A stretch of 41,201 nt of DNA. Source: Candidatus Kerfeldbacteria bacterium CG15_BIG_FIL_POST_REV_8_21_14_020_45_12 (GTDB lineage Bacteria > Patescibacteriota > Patescibacteriia > UBA9570 > XYC2-FULL-38-9). The stretch spans positions 1 through 41,201 of the forward strand of contig PFGC01000063.1 of the NCBI GenBank assembly GCA_002781785.1. The letters run 5' to 3'. The translations under genes were made by a program, and so were the position numbers. Below are positions 1 through 10,300 of this stretch, piece after piece; within the stretch, counting starts at the first letter, position 1, and each line of letters begins with the position of its first letter. A model generated the notes under the pieces. It worked only from the letters and a program-made list of their open reading frames with translations. It was not told the origin of the DNA and searched no databases.

Positions 1-84
1 CTCCGGCGCCTTCTGCTCCGGCCTCAGCAGCTCCACCACCAGCGGCAGCACCTTCTCCGGCGCCTTCTGCTCCGGCCTCAGCAG
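1..84. repeat. Short in-frame direct repeat (30 nt, positions 1-30 identical to 55-84)
   Basis: ctccggcgccttctgctccggcctcagcag occurs at 1-30 and 55-84; encodes Ala/Glu/Gly-rich repeats on the minus strand. Confidence 0.85.
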
Positions 85-847
85 CGCCTTCTGAGCCACT
101 TTCTGCAGCGCCTTCTCCGGCTCCCTCCCCAGCTTCATTTGGAGATGGCTCATCAGCTTTTGACTCGCTCTCTTTATCTTTATCTTTATCTTTATCTTTT
201 TTTTCTTCCTTTTTTTTCTTTTTCTTTTTTCCCTCTTCGTCCTCTTCGTCGTCCTCTTCGTCGTCCTCTTCGTCGTCGTCCTCTTGTCCTTCCTGAGATT
301 CCCCAGGCTGTTTACCGCCCTCTTCAGTGTTTTTCTTGCCCTCGTCACCCTCGTCTGGCTTCTTGTCATCCTCCTGCTCGTCTTTTTTTTCCTCGCTCTC
401 TTCAGGCTCCTTGTCTTCGTCTGGCTGCTTATTTTGCTGCTTTGACTCGCCTGGTTTTTCGTCTGTAAAACTTGGAGGTGGCGGAACAGCTTGGCCGCCT
501 TTACCTCCAGAGGAGCGCTCAACTTGAGATCCTTCTGTATCTTCTGCTTCGTCTTGTTGTGGAGCAACTCCCTGACGACGAGACTGTTGCTTGCTCTGCT
601 CCAAGGCCTTGGCCCGACCAGCTTCATCAACCATGCGACCTCCATCCACTGCATTATCAACCGCTCCACCAGACTTAAGTTGATTGGCCATCTGGGTACT
701 ACCCTTTGTTCGTAGATTATCAGCAACGGCTTTGCTAATTTCTTCTGCTAGAGAGCTCTTGATTTTACCATCTATAACACGTCCCAGTTCAGCTTTAAAA
801 GCTGGGCCATTCAAATATTCAAACATTGGTCGCCTATTGTCTGCCAT
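1..847 (-). CDS. Charged low-complexity hypothetical protein, partial (C-terminus beyond left edge); absent from the ORF track
   Basis: Manual translation from ATG at 847..845 is open to position 1: MADNRRPMFEYLNGPAFKAELGRVIDGKIKSSLAEEISKAVADNLRTKG... then EDDDEEDDEEDDEEDEEGKKKKKKKEEKKDKDKDKDKESE... then Ala/Glu/Gly repeats. It starts 4 nt after the stop of the upstream minus gene. Confidence 0.85.
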   Translation of the reverse strand, partial: MADNRRPMFEYLNGPAFKAELGRVIDGKIKSSLAEEISKAVADNLRTKGSTQMANQLKSGGAVDNAVDGGRMVDEAGRAKALEQSKQQSRRQGVAPQQDEAEDTEGSQVERSSGGKGGQAVPPPPSFTDEKPGESKQQNKQPDEDKEPEESEEKKDEQEDDKKPDEGDEGKKNTEEGGKQPGESQEGQEDDDEEDDEEDDEEDEEGKKKKKKKEEKKDKDKDKDKESESKADEPSPNEAGEGAGEGAAESGSEGAAEAGAEGAGEGAAAGGGAAEAGAEGAG

Positions 848-850
848 AGG

Positions 851-1207
851 CTAGAATGATCCTTCGTTATTTATTAAAGCGCCATCAACCAAAGCAGCTA
901 ATGTAACTAATCTTTCCTGATACTCTGTTTTTACTGCATCAACTTGCTGTTGATGGATGGCGTCAGTCAAGCCAGCCTTTCGGTCATTAAGTAAAGCTAA
1001 GACTCCTTCATAACGGCTAGTCAGTAATGTTACTACTAACGCAAACAGAGGCTGAATCTCTTCAGCTGTGGCGCCAGACTCTAGCCTGGACTCAATCTGC
1101 TTCACCTGATCAGTGATTTTATCATTTATGATTTGAAGCTCTTGCTCCCACTGTTGAATCGTTCTGATCTTGGCGGATTGCCCTGATTGTGCGGGCGGTT
1201 GCGACAT
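851..1207 (-). CDS. Hypothetical protein, 118 aa, predicted helical
   Basis: ORF with tight spacing to both neighbours in the T4SS-like operon; no recognised domain. Confidence 0.75.
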   Translation of the reverse strand: MSQPPAQSGQSAKIRTIQQWEQELQIINDKITDQVKQIESRLESGATAEEIQPLFALVVTLLTSRYEGVLALLNDRKAGLTDAIHQQQVDAVKTEYQERLVTLAALVDGALINNEGSF

Positions 1208-1208
1208 A

Positions 1209-1820
1209 TTACTCCCAGTTTACACTATCAACCTTCCAGGTTCCCTCTACATTAACAAAGTTTAAACTGATGTGCTGTGTGAAGATAACTGGTGTCTCAG
1301 TTCCTCTGGTTTCTGTGCGTTGCGTGCCAACACGCACAACTGCCGACTTGCCTTCTTTAAGTTCCTGAACCGTAGTTGAGATCACTGTTGTTATAATGCT
1401 GTAGAAATCTGAATCAATTGCACTATTCTCACTTTTTGAAATGAACTCTGCTGACTCCTGCTGCAGCTTGTCTGACATGTACGGCTCAAGCGATGTTATG
1501 TTCTCAAAATTATTTCGGTTTGAGAAAGTTCCATAACGCTCAACAAAAGTACGAGCTAACCTAAGTATTCTTTCAGAATCACTCTGTGGTGTACCAGCAG
1601 AACTTGAGTTGGTATTTTCAGGAGTGTTTATGTTGTTGGTGTTATTATTTCCAACGCCTGCATTCCCAGAGTTAGAGTTACTATTTGCTGCCTGATTTGT
1701 ATTATCATTAGTAATATTACCGTTGTCTCTAGAGCGCAAATAAACCACACCGCTTACTAATACCGCAAGGACTGCAATTGCGATCACGGCAACTATTATC
1801 CATCGTACTGCTTTATTCAT
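1209..1820 (-). CDS. Single-pass membrane protein with Asn/Ser-rich linker and NTF2-like C-terminal domain; VirB8/TcpC-like candidate
   Basis: N-terminal TM (WIIVAVIAIAVLAVLVSGVVYL), NTN/NSN linker, C-terminal alpha+beta segment ending FVNVEGTWKVDSVNWE; located next to virB4-like gene. Confidence 0.6.
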   Translation of the reverse strand: MNKAVRWIIVAVIAIAVLAVLVSGVVYLRSRDNGNITNDNTNQAANSNSNSGNAGVGNNNTNNINTPENTNSSSAGTPQSDSERILRLARTFVERYGTFSNRNNFENITSLEPYMSDKLQQESAEFISKSENSAIDSDFYSIITTVISTTVQELKEGKSAVVRVGTQRTETRGTETPVIFTQHISLNFVNVEGTWKVDSVNWE

Positions 1821-1851
1821 ATAGTCATTAAGTTAATGAACATTGTAGTTA

Positions 1852-3765
1852 TTACTGCATCTGTTTTTTAAACTCCTTCTTACTATTTTCAATCTCTAAT
1901 AGCTGCCGCGGATCAGAAGTAACAATCTTATCCTCAACTGGAGAGGCTACCACCTGCATGGCAACGTGCTTTTGTCCGGCAAAGAATATTCCTTGGCCGA
2001 CTGATCCTTCAAGTAACAAATACTTTTCTCCGTCAGTTAACATGAAAGTCTTTTGAATGTTGTCGACAGCGGCTGGTGATTGTTTAAGGAGCATTTGCAT
2101 GGCTGAGTTGGTAACGATAGCAGCTCCATATTGGCTACGAAGAAAATCGTTTACATCCTGCGTGATGGTGGTTACTCCTAAGTAATATTTTCGACAGCGT
2201 TTAACTAGCGCAAAAATAAATTTTGCTGAATCTTCATTTTGCATTAACCACCAAGCCTCATCGATTACCAGAATTCTTTTCTTTAACTCTGAACGAACGG
2301 TATTCCAGATATAATTTACAACCATATAGATTCCTATTGGTCGGAGTTCATCTTCAAGGTCACGTACGGAAAAAACCATCAACTGATTTCTAGTTTCGAT
2401 ATTGGTTGGGGAATTAAAGAGGCCGGCGAATGTACCTTCGGTATATTTTTTTAGCTTAATAACCATGTTCTCTGTGCCTTCAAATCCCTCTAAAATACCA
2501 ATAAAGTCATTCATCAAAGGCGGCTCAATCGTGTGTAGATCGGCCTCTGGTGTGATGTCTTTTTTAGCATAGGTCTCAATCAGGGCCCGGTCTAAAATGG
2601 AATCCTCCATTGGTGTAACTGTCCCCAACATGATCCGGAGCATTCCCTTAATCGTAATAACTGCTGATCGAATAATATCAGCTGGCCGGTCCGCTCCACC
2701 AACCGGCTTTGGCAAATCAAATGGATTGATTTTTACCTGTGAGTTTAGAGAAATATTCATAAAGGTTCCTCCAACTGAATCTGACAGGTGCTTGTACTCA
2801 TTTTCAGGATCGATGATGATAACATCAACACCTAACATCATTGAACGTAGAACTTCTAATTTTACGGTGTAACTTTTTCCAGCTCCAGAGGTAGCAAACA
2901 CAACAGCGTTGGCGTTTTGTAGGGAGAATCGATCAAATACAATTAAGCTACCGTTGTGACGATTAACACCATACATAATTCCGTCATCTGATGTCAGGTC
3001 AGATGAAATGAAAGGAAAAGATGATGCGCACGGCGATGAGTTCATGTTGAAATAAATTCCAAGCTCGTCCTCTCCAATCGGAATAGTCGAGTTAAAACCT
3101 TGCTCAGCCTGATAAAAAACCCGTTTTCCAACAACTAAACGAGAACCTAGCAAACCATCCATCTCCTCCATACGATCATCTAGCGCCTTTTCGTTATCGG
3201 CGTAGGCAGTTATGTACAAGGCATACTGAAAAAACTTCTCAGTACCCTGCGTCAAAGAATCGCGCAGCTGTTCAATGTCACTCAAGGCAGTCTCTCGAAT
3301 TGGATCCCGTGGGGCACCCTTTTCTCTGTCAGACATGATCTGCGCCTCAAGTGTACCCACCTTATTTTTTAACTGCTTCAAAATAACCTCAGCCTTAACC
3401 GGATAAAAGAACATACTAATATCCAGTTCGGCATTCATTAAAATAATTGGCGCGAACCATCCAACTGATATGTAACGAGGATAGGTTACTACATAGATTG
3501 TACTTAGCAATTTCCCTCCAAGATCAACGTGCCTGGACTCAACTGCCATAGCCGACGGCGCGATCAAATCCATAATCGACGTGACGCCTTGTCGATATAT
3601 TTGAGCTGCCTCTAATACCTCAATATCCTCCCGGTTAAGCTTCTCTGACGACACAACCGGTTGCTCCTCAGCTGAAAGAGCTTCTCGAAAACCACCATCG
3701 CGGCCGCGAAGGTCCTTCTTATCTTTCTTGGGTTTGCTTTTAAAATCTACCATAAGTTTAGTCAA
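1852..3765 (-). CDS. VirB4/TraE-type T4SS ATPase
   Basis: Walker A ATSGAGKSYTVK, IIIDPENEY, Walker B-like RILVIDEAWWLM, C-terminal TTITQDVNDFL; typical VirB4/TraC AAA+ signature. Confidence 0.93.
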   Translation of the reverse strand: MTKLMVDFKSKPKKDKKDLRGRDGGFREALSAEEQPVVSSEKLNREDIEVLEAAQIYRQGVTSIMDLIAPSAMAVESRHVDLGGKLLSTIYVVTYPRYISVGWFAPIILMNAELDISMFFYPVKAEVILKQLKNKVGTLEAQIMSDREKGAPRDPIRETALSDIEQLRDSLTQGTEKFFQYALYITAYADNEKALDDRMEEMDGLLGSRLVVGKRVFYQAEQGFNSTIPIGEDELGIYFNMNSSPCASSFPFISSDLTSDDGIMYGVNRHNGSLIVFDRFSLQNANAVVFATSGAGKSYTVKLEVLRSMMLGVDVIIIDPENEYKHLSDSVGGTFMNISLNSQVKINPFDLPKPVGGADRPADIIRSAVITIKGMLRIMLGTVTPMEDSILDRALIETYAKKDITPEADLHTIEPPLMNDFIGILEGFEGTENMVIKLKKYTEGTFAGLFNSPTNIETRNQLMVFSVRDLEDELRPIGIYMVVNYIWNTVRSELKKRILVIDEAWWLMQNEDSAKFIFALVKRCRKYYLGVTTITQDVNDFLRSQYGAAIVTNSAMQMLLKQSPAAVDNIQKTFMLTDGEKYLLLEGSVGQGIFFAGQKHVAMQVVASPVEDKIVTSDPRQLLEIENSKKEFKKQMQ

Positions 3766-4489
3766 CTAGTGTCCTATCAACCTGCATCTGTTCAATATCT
3801 TCGATGCGCTTCTGTTGCTTAGTTACAGGATTATACACATTATAGTACAACTCAATTAAAGCCTGCGTATCCAACATAGCAGTTTCTAGGCCGATTGACT
3901 TTAAGCCAGACTGAACCAGATTGATGTGTCGGTTCATTTCTATTTTATATCTTTCAAACTTTGCCTGACTGAGCCTAACCCTGCTGGCTGGAGCAATAAC
4001 TTCTTGAAGGCGAGTCCAAAAACTCTTTTTCTTCTTTGAAAATGGTGAAAACGGAACAACGACAAAGAATTTTTTATCCATGATATCCGCATCTTTAACT
4101 AGCTTCTCAACAAAGCTACGATATGACAGGGTTTGTTTTCGTAGCAGCTCATTATCTTGTTGACGAGCTAGACCATCAAGCTTACCCAAGTACTTTTCAA
4201 TGTTGAGCCGACGTGACTGCACAACAATTTGTAGTTCAAAATCGATGGTGTTCAAAAAACCTACATAACCTTGAATGATCCCCTTCTGCTCGTCCTCAGA
4301 TTTAAGTGCAAAATTTAGGCTTGATACTAAAATAACAGCTCGGAGAGTACCATCCTTCATGATAACTAAACCATCTCTAATTTCAGCAAAAGGCAGATGA
4401 GCCTGCGAAGAGACCGAAGCGTCGCGTTTTTTTACCTGGCGCAGCGGTTTCTTTTTTTTCTCTTTTAGTTCCTTCTCCTTTTTGCTCAT
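3758..4489 (-). CDS. TraC/VirB4 N-terminal-domain-like stand-alone protein
   Basis: HLPFAEIRDGLVIMKDGTLRAVILVSSLNFALKSEDEQKGIIQGYVGFLNTIDFELQIVVQSRRLNIEKYL resembles the N-terminal domain of TraC/VirB4; overlaps the downstream ATPase ORF by 8 nt. Confidence 0.7.
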   Translation of the reverse strand: MSKKEKELKEKKKKPLRQVKKRDASVSSQAHLPFAEIRDGLVIMKDGTLRAVILVSSLNFALKSEDEQKGIIQGYVGFLNTIDFELQIVVQSRRLNIEKYLGKLDGLARQQDNELLRKQTLSYRSFVEKLVKDADIMDKKFFVVVPFSPFSKKKKSFWTRLQEVIAPASRVRLSQAKFERYKIEMNRHINLVQSGLKSIGLETAMLDTQALIELYYNVYNPVTKQQKRIEDIEQMQVDRTLVD

Positions 4490-5031
4490 AGTTTTCTACC
4501 AAAATTCATTCCGCCGCTATTGTCTCCACCTGTAGATAATGGTACACCTGGCAAAGGAGCTTGATCTGGTAATGGCGCATCAGCCGCAGCCGATACCTTC
4601 ACACCAGCTGGCCTGTAATCATCTGATGAATATATTCCACCGGTATCGACCATTAATGAAACAGAGGCTAAACGAGACTCTGTCAGTGGACCTTTGTTTA
4701 CGTACTCAACTTCTTGTTCAGTAACTTTTTCAACAGGCTCGTGATAGGGCAGCCTGAACCAGAGCTTCAAACGCGGCCGCTTTATAGTTTGCAAGAGATT
4801 CAACAAGAAATAGTGCATGGTCTGGCTATTAACCTTGGCAAAGGCCAGCATTCCGGTAATGCTCAAGGTTAAGAAGATAGCCGGTATAAACAGAAAGGGT
4901 GATAAAAATAGACGAAACCAAAGGTATGACGCGCCAAGTCCAATCATGATTTCGATAAATTGCCTCGCTGAAATAGGCCCGATAATTTTGGCTTCCACCT
5001 CAATAAATTGTGGAACGACGTATTGCTCCAT
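4486..5031 (-). CDS. PrgI family protein (VirB3-like)
   Basis: IEVEAKIIGPISARQFIEIMIGLGASYLWFRLF..LFIPAIFLTLSITGMLAFAKVN: two adjacent TMs typical of PrgI, immediately upstream of TraC/VirB4 genes. Confidence 0.8.
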   Translation of the reverse strand: MEQYVVPQFIEVEAKIIGPISARQFIEIMIGLGASYLWFRLFLSPFLFIPAIFLTLSITGMLAFAKVNSQTMHYFLLNLLQTIKRPRLKLWFRLPYHEPVEKVTEQEVEYVNKGPLTESRLASVSLMVDTGGIYSSDDYRPAGVKVSAAADAPLPDQAPLPGVPLSTGGDNSGGMNFGRKL

Positions 5032-5037
5032 GAAATT

Positions 5038-7290
5038 CTAAAAACGAAGCTGTTTATTAATATCCGAAATAGCCTGAAATTCAGTGATCGAAATTCCATC
5101 TGGCTTGTCTCGTTTCCTTGACTCGATGATGCCCTCGACTGGCACAGACCGCTCAAAACTTTCTCTGCCAATTTCAAGGTACTCATTATTAAGCGGGCTC
5201 TCTTTCCACGCAGTAATACCATCAGATTTTTTCTGAATGGACTCCTGCCCTAATAATTCGATCTTTTCAATGATCTTTGATACAGCCGCCTCTGGAGTAG
5301 CACCAAGCCTCCTAAACTCAAGCGCGGTCATACTACTCAACTCTTCAATTGGACCCATAACCAAAGGTTGGGATGAAGCCGGAAAATTTCTACCAGACGA
5401 ATTAACGTCTGTCATCACCGGCTGTGGTTTTAAATCTGTAATACTCTTTACTCGTGAATCAGGAATTATTACTGGGCCGATTGTATCAGAGTTGGGGCTA
5501 ATGTTTGCAAAAATATCTTCGATATCAGAGATAGCGTTACTGGATCCAAGCGGTGCAGAACCAAGACCTTGGACTGGCTTTGGCATCTTAGGAGCGTGTC
5601 GGGCTACTTGTTGCTTAGCCATATCAAAGGTAAGTCTGGGCGCTGTAGAACGCACTGTCTCTGCCGGCCTCTTACTTACGGATTTTCCTGTTGATTGTAC
5701 CTGCTTTAATAGAGCGTCTGCGCTATCGAGAATAGGATCAATTTGATCAATGGACAAGTCAACACCTCCTTCTTGAGGTGACTTTGTCAGCGATTCACGT
5801 GATTCTATCCTATCGCGAATACCTCGGAGATAAGAAGTGATAACACTAAGGAAGCGGCGCTCCATGTCATAACTTGAGAGCAGTAAGTTATGCTCAGCCA
5901 AAACTTGAGCGGCGAGGTCGCTGTAATCAATTCCAACTTTAGAGCTGGTTCTAGTATTTTTTGGCGCACTGGCTTTGGGCTGAACGCGAGGGGCCGGTGG
6001 AGCTGGCGGCGCTGGAGCTGGTTCAGGAATTGGCGCTGGATCGGGTTGCGGAGCTACCACTGGCTCAGCTTCTTTCAATTCTGGCAAACTAACCTCAGGG
6101 AGCTTTGCTTTATTTTTATCTTCCTGGACTGACAAATCTTCAGAAACTGGCGGTAGAAAATCATCAAAAGATAAACCTGCTTCACCTGAAACTTGAGGAG
6201 TCTCGGAGATAGGCGCGGACACTACTGGCTTAGGCTCCTGTACAAGTGATTCAACTACTGGCTTAGGCTCAGAGACCGCTGGTGCTGGCTCATCTATTTT
6301 TTCAGACAGCTCACTTGGCGTACTGTCTGGTTGTTGATTTGGAGCCTGATAGCGCTTGGCTGGCTGAAAACCATCCTTGTCGCCAACTGACTCATCAAGA
6401 TTTGGCCGACTATTACTGCTAATAATAGGCTCTACCTTGGGCAGCAAGCCTTTGAGAGACGGCGATGTTTTAATAAATTCTGATATAGGCATGGGCTTGC
6501 CCTCCGGTGTGTAGCCCGTGGCAAACCTGAGGCTTTTGACATCCTCTTCTCGGCCAGCTACTCCGGTATCACGCATTTCGCCGTGATCAAATATGAAATA
6601 GTGACCTGTCACCGCGTCTAGAACCAGCGGTTGGTCTTCGATTCCTTCAGGAGTATTCGAAGATTTCATCAGTTCTAAGTTCAACTTAAAGACCCCCTCA
6701 AGCTGCCCTCTCTCATCCTTATTTAGCAGCTGAGCATTAACGTTAGAGTTAAAAAACTCAATAACTTTTAAGCTTGTAGCAGTGTCATCTTTTATGAACT
6801 CTCTCCATACTTTAATCCAATTAGCTACCGTTGGTGCTAGTTTTTGTTCGCCCAGAGTAATATCAGAATTTCCAATGGTGGCATGGGATTTTCCCATGGC
6901 TAGACGAATATTCTGCTTGATAAGATCTCGATGCTGAAGGTCAGGCGTTGCAATTAAAACGCGATCAACTGATTCTTTAATCTCTTCCCAATCATATGAC
7001 AAGCCAATTTGGAAATAATTAGCAAATAGTCTGGTCACTTCTTCTGGTAGCTGCCTATTGAGGGTGGCCCAGCCACCGCGAGCAACAATTTCTTGGGCGG
7101 AACGGTACAGGTCAGGCTGCTCACGCTCAAGACTGCCAAATTTCTCTCTGAGCGTTTTATCCAGGGATAAAGTGAAACTAAAAATCTCATCACGATCGCC
7201 ATCATCCAGCAACGCTTGTAATTTAATACCAAGATCAGTCACCGTGCCGGCATCAGCTAGATTGTATGTTGGTGTTGTCTCCTCTGTCAT
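5038..7290 (-). CDS. Hypothetical 750-aa protein with Pro/Ala/Glu-rich central linker
   Basis: Long ORF in T4SS-like operon; structured N-terminus, then PAPIPEPAPAPPAPPAPRVQPK linker, helical segments. Confidence 0.85.
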   Translation of the reverse strand: MTEETTPTYNLADAGTVTDLGIKLQALLDDGDRDEIFSFTLSLDKTLREKFGSLEREQPDLYRSAQEIVARGGWATLNRQLPEEVTRLFANYFQIGLSYDWEEIKESVDRVLIATPDLQHRDLIKQNIRLAMGKSHATIGNSDITLGEQKLAPTVANWIKVWREFIKDDTATSLKVIEFFNSNVNAQLLNKDERGQLEGVFKLNLELMKSSNTPEGIEDQPLVLDAVTGHYFIFDHGEMRDTGVAGREEDVKSLRFATGYTPEGKPMPISEFIKTSPSLKGLLPKVEPIISSNSRPNLDESVGDKDGFQPAKRYQAPNQQPDSTPSELSEKIDEPAPAVSEPKPVVESLVQEPKPVVSAPISETPQVSGEAGLSFDDFLPPVSEDLSVQEDKNKAKLPEVSLPELKEAEPVVAPQPDPAPIPEPAPAPPAPPAPRVQPKASAPKNTRTSSKVGIDYSDLAAQVLAEHNLLLSSYDMERRFLSVITSYLRGIRDRIESRESLTKSPQEGGVDLSIDQIDPILDSADALLKQVQSTGKSVSKRPAETVRSTAPRLTFDMAKQQVARHAPKMPKPVQGLGSAPLGSSNAISDIEDIFANISPNSDTIGPVIIPDSRVKSITDLKPQPVMTDVNSSGRNFPASSQPLVMGPIEELSSMTALEFRRLGATPEAAVSKIIEKIELLGQESIQKKSDGITAWKESPLNNEYLEIGRESFERSVPVEGIIESRKRDKPDGISITEFQAISDINKQLRF

Positions 7291-7306
7291 ATATCAATTC
7301 TCTTAA

Positions 7307-10300
7307 CTAAGGTGTTCCTCCGCCACTTTCCTTGCTTTTTCCAAATACTTTTCGGGCGGCGTCTAGCTCCTTGGACAAGTGTTTATTAGAGGCTAGGATA
7401 TCTGAATAATCATGATTTTGAGCGGTCTGACCGTAATGCATGAACGAAGCAATAACTGATGGATTAACATTGTTTGTTACCATTTGCCTAATAACTTGAG
7501 GCTCCGACATGCGACTTCGAGTATTGGCTGTCAGTTGCTTGAAGTAATGAGGAGTGGTTAATTCCTGACTGAAGTTATTTAACAATCCAGCGGTCTCACC
7601 CAGCATTTTGGAGAAATTACCCACACCGTCTTCCGCTAAAAAGGCTAGACGGTTGTATTGAGCCAAACCAGAGAACTTCATCTTGGATTTCTCACCTTGA
7701 ACAATCAATGAACGGATATCAGGGTGAACATATTGCACACGATCACCACGATACTCATAAGCACGAGCAATACCAAAATGACCAATTGACTCACCGAGCA
7801 TACCATTGTAGGCCATAGCACGCATGGAATCCTGCTGGTCCCAACCCATTTGCCCCACCATGAACTGACGACGGAAAAGCTCTTGACCTCTAGCATCAGA
7901 TCCAGGTTGCAAAGTATTGCCCCAATCATCCACACAACCTAGCTGAGCTAACCTAGCCTTCTTGGCGGGATCCTGATCATCAAATCCAAGAATACGTCCG
8001 TCAGCGTCTTTCTTCCAAAGATCATCGAATCTATTATCTCCCTGCATGTCTTGAATAGCCCATTTACCAAACAGTTCATTTTCGTCACCGTTGGTAGTAA
8101 TGCGCTTTAACACAGCTTCTACCATAGCTTGATTACCCTCGTTACGAGCACGATACATAAATTGACGAAGGTCTTGACTGTCTTTAATATTGCCAAGATC
8201 TTTTTCAGCTTCAGCCAGTTGGCGATTTCTGTTTAAAACCGCCTCAGTATTTCCACCAGCAGTTCTAGCAGATAATTCTTGAGCCATTCTATTGGAAGCG
8301 TTCTTTAAATCAAACACTCTAGCCTGCTTGGCTCCTAACATGTCAGAGAATGTCTGTTTTGGACGACCGTCATCGCCAAACTCAATTCCAGAAGCACGCA
8401 ATCTGGCAGCTTCTGTATCAGATGGATCATCAAGTCGCGCCTGAACCAAAGCGGCAGAAATTTCACTGGCCATACCTCCTTCACGAAGAGCGCCCCAAGT
8501 CGTTGGTCCAGCTAAAGCTCCCTGTAAAGCTGCCTTTTGTGCCTCCAAAGAAGCTCGGTCTGCTGCCGGTAGCGAGGTGTTGGCCAAAGCTGTGTCTAGA
8601 CCGTCTATTTTTACTTGAATGGCGCCTTTAATAGCTGGATCGGTTATTTCAACTGCCTGGTCGTTGGCGCCAGCTTTAGTTGATGCGATAAAGTCATCCA
8701 AAGCCTTCTGAGCTTCTGCTCTGTTACTGTAGCCAGCTGGAGTTCTGGTTTTTTCCGCCTCATACTCTTCTGTGGCAGTAGCTAACTCCTGATCATTAGC
8801 TGCTAGTTTTTCATATTCTCCACTGCGTATATCAGAGGCGCTGTTCCAGGCGTGCTTAACACCACGAGCGCTCAACACATTATCAAAAATATGTTTTCCA
8901 TTTTGACCGCCCGCTACCATCATGGCGCCGTATAAATATTTGGCGGCTTGACCAAGATTAACACCGCTACCATCTGGTTTAACGATAGCAGCACTTTCCA
9001 TGGTGGAGTTGGCTCTATTATCAAGAGCATCTTGGGTTTCCTTATTTTTACCTTCGGTTGAGGCAACTATTTGCTTACCGATGCCAGAGAAAAGCTCGGG
9101 GTTTAAAACTGTCCGGGCGGCAAAGTCCAAAGTACCGGCAATGCCATTGGAAACACGTCCGGTTGTACCTTTTTTAGACGCACGGTTTCTAGTAAAGGCA
9201 CCCATTGATACTGCTCCGCGCCTACCCATGTTCAATATCGCCCCTCTACCCTTCTTAGTTAGATCGCTTGCCTTATCAATAATACTAGCCGCTTCACCAG
9301 CCAGCTTTTTAACCTGTGAAAGGCTAAAAATCATCAGGACTGTCATGATCAGGAAGTTTGCTATTGTAGAAGGCTCAAGCGCCTGAAAGCCGCTGCTGCT
9401 CGGTGTATTTGGAACTCCAGCTGCCTTCAGGCTGGTGGCTAAACCAGAACTATTCGTAGTAATAACAGTTTGGAGAGTAGAGGTTCCAGAACCAGAACCG
9501 ACAGTACCACCAACACCAAAGGCTATGGATAAAGACAGCCACAAGAAAAAAGTTATCAGCGGTCCCATGATGCACCATTGACCAAAGCGCTGCCACCACT
9601 CAGAAGAATAACGGGTAGTGATTGGCAAAATCCTCGTGATGTAAGCAATTGGTGACAGTACAATTAATATCCAAAGGGCTACAATTCTGATTAACAAAAT
9701 GACTACAAAAACGGTCAGTATAGCCAGAGCTGTCCAAATCATTATGCCAGCCGCGGTAAAAGCGGCTAAGGTTGCTAGCACTCCGTTGCCAATATCGTCG
9801 GCGGGATTCAAATTTCCGACGCTAAAAATCCCGAACCCAGTAATTAATCCTGAAGCAAATGTCCCGGCAAACGATCCGCCAAAAGTAGCCATTGCCACCG
9901 TGGCTACATCTGTAAAAATACCGGCTATGCTCTTCGAGAAATTTATTAGAACGGCGAAGATAACAAATTTAGGAAGCGTCTGTTTCCAAGAATAAGCTTC
10001 AATCTTTAAAACCGTAGCAAGAGAAATGATTACCAAAATTATTGAAAAGAAAACGTTACAGACATTGCGAACCGTTTTCCATCCGGTAATAACCACTGGG
10101 ACGTTAACAAAACCTTCAGCGTTAAAAAAGGTCCAGAACCCACTCCAAGGGTAACCGATTACAAGCTCCAGTATCCAACCAACTATGGCTAAAAGGACAC
10201 CGGGAACGGCCATAGCCCCAAAGTACAGAATCATGCCAACAATAGTGGCTAATGATGTCATGAGCGAGCTTGCCTGAGTGGCCTGAGGGGTGAGCGGTAA

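Noticed and set aside
139-468. 109-aa plus-strand ORF (LYLYLYLFFLPFFSF..)
   Set aside because: Shadow of the low-complexity minus-strand gene; repeats read in the wrong strand.
3758-3765. Frameshift splitting a single VirB4 gene into 3758..4489 and 1852..3765
   Set aside because: The 637-aa protein is already VirB4-sized with its own start, and the 243-aa protein has its own N-terminal domain character; an 8-nt overlap is normal operon coupling.
5237-5746. 169-aa plus-strand ORF
   Set aside because: Antisense to the 750-aa T4SS-operon CDS; composition typical of a shadow ORF.
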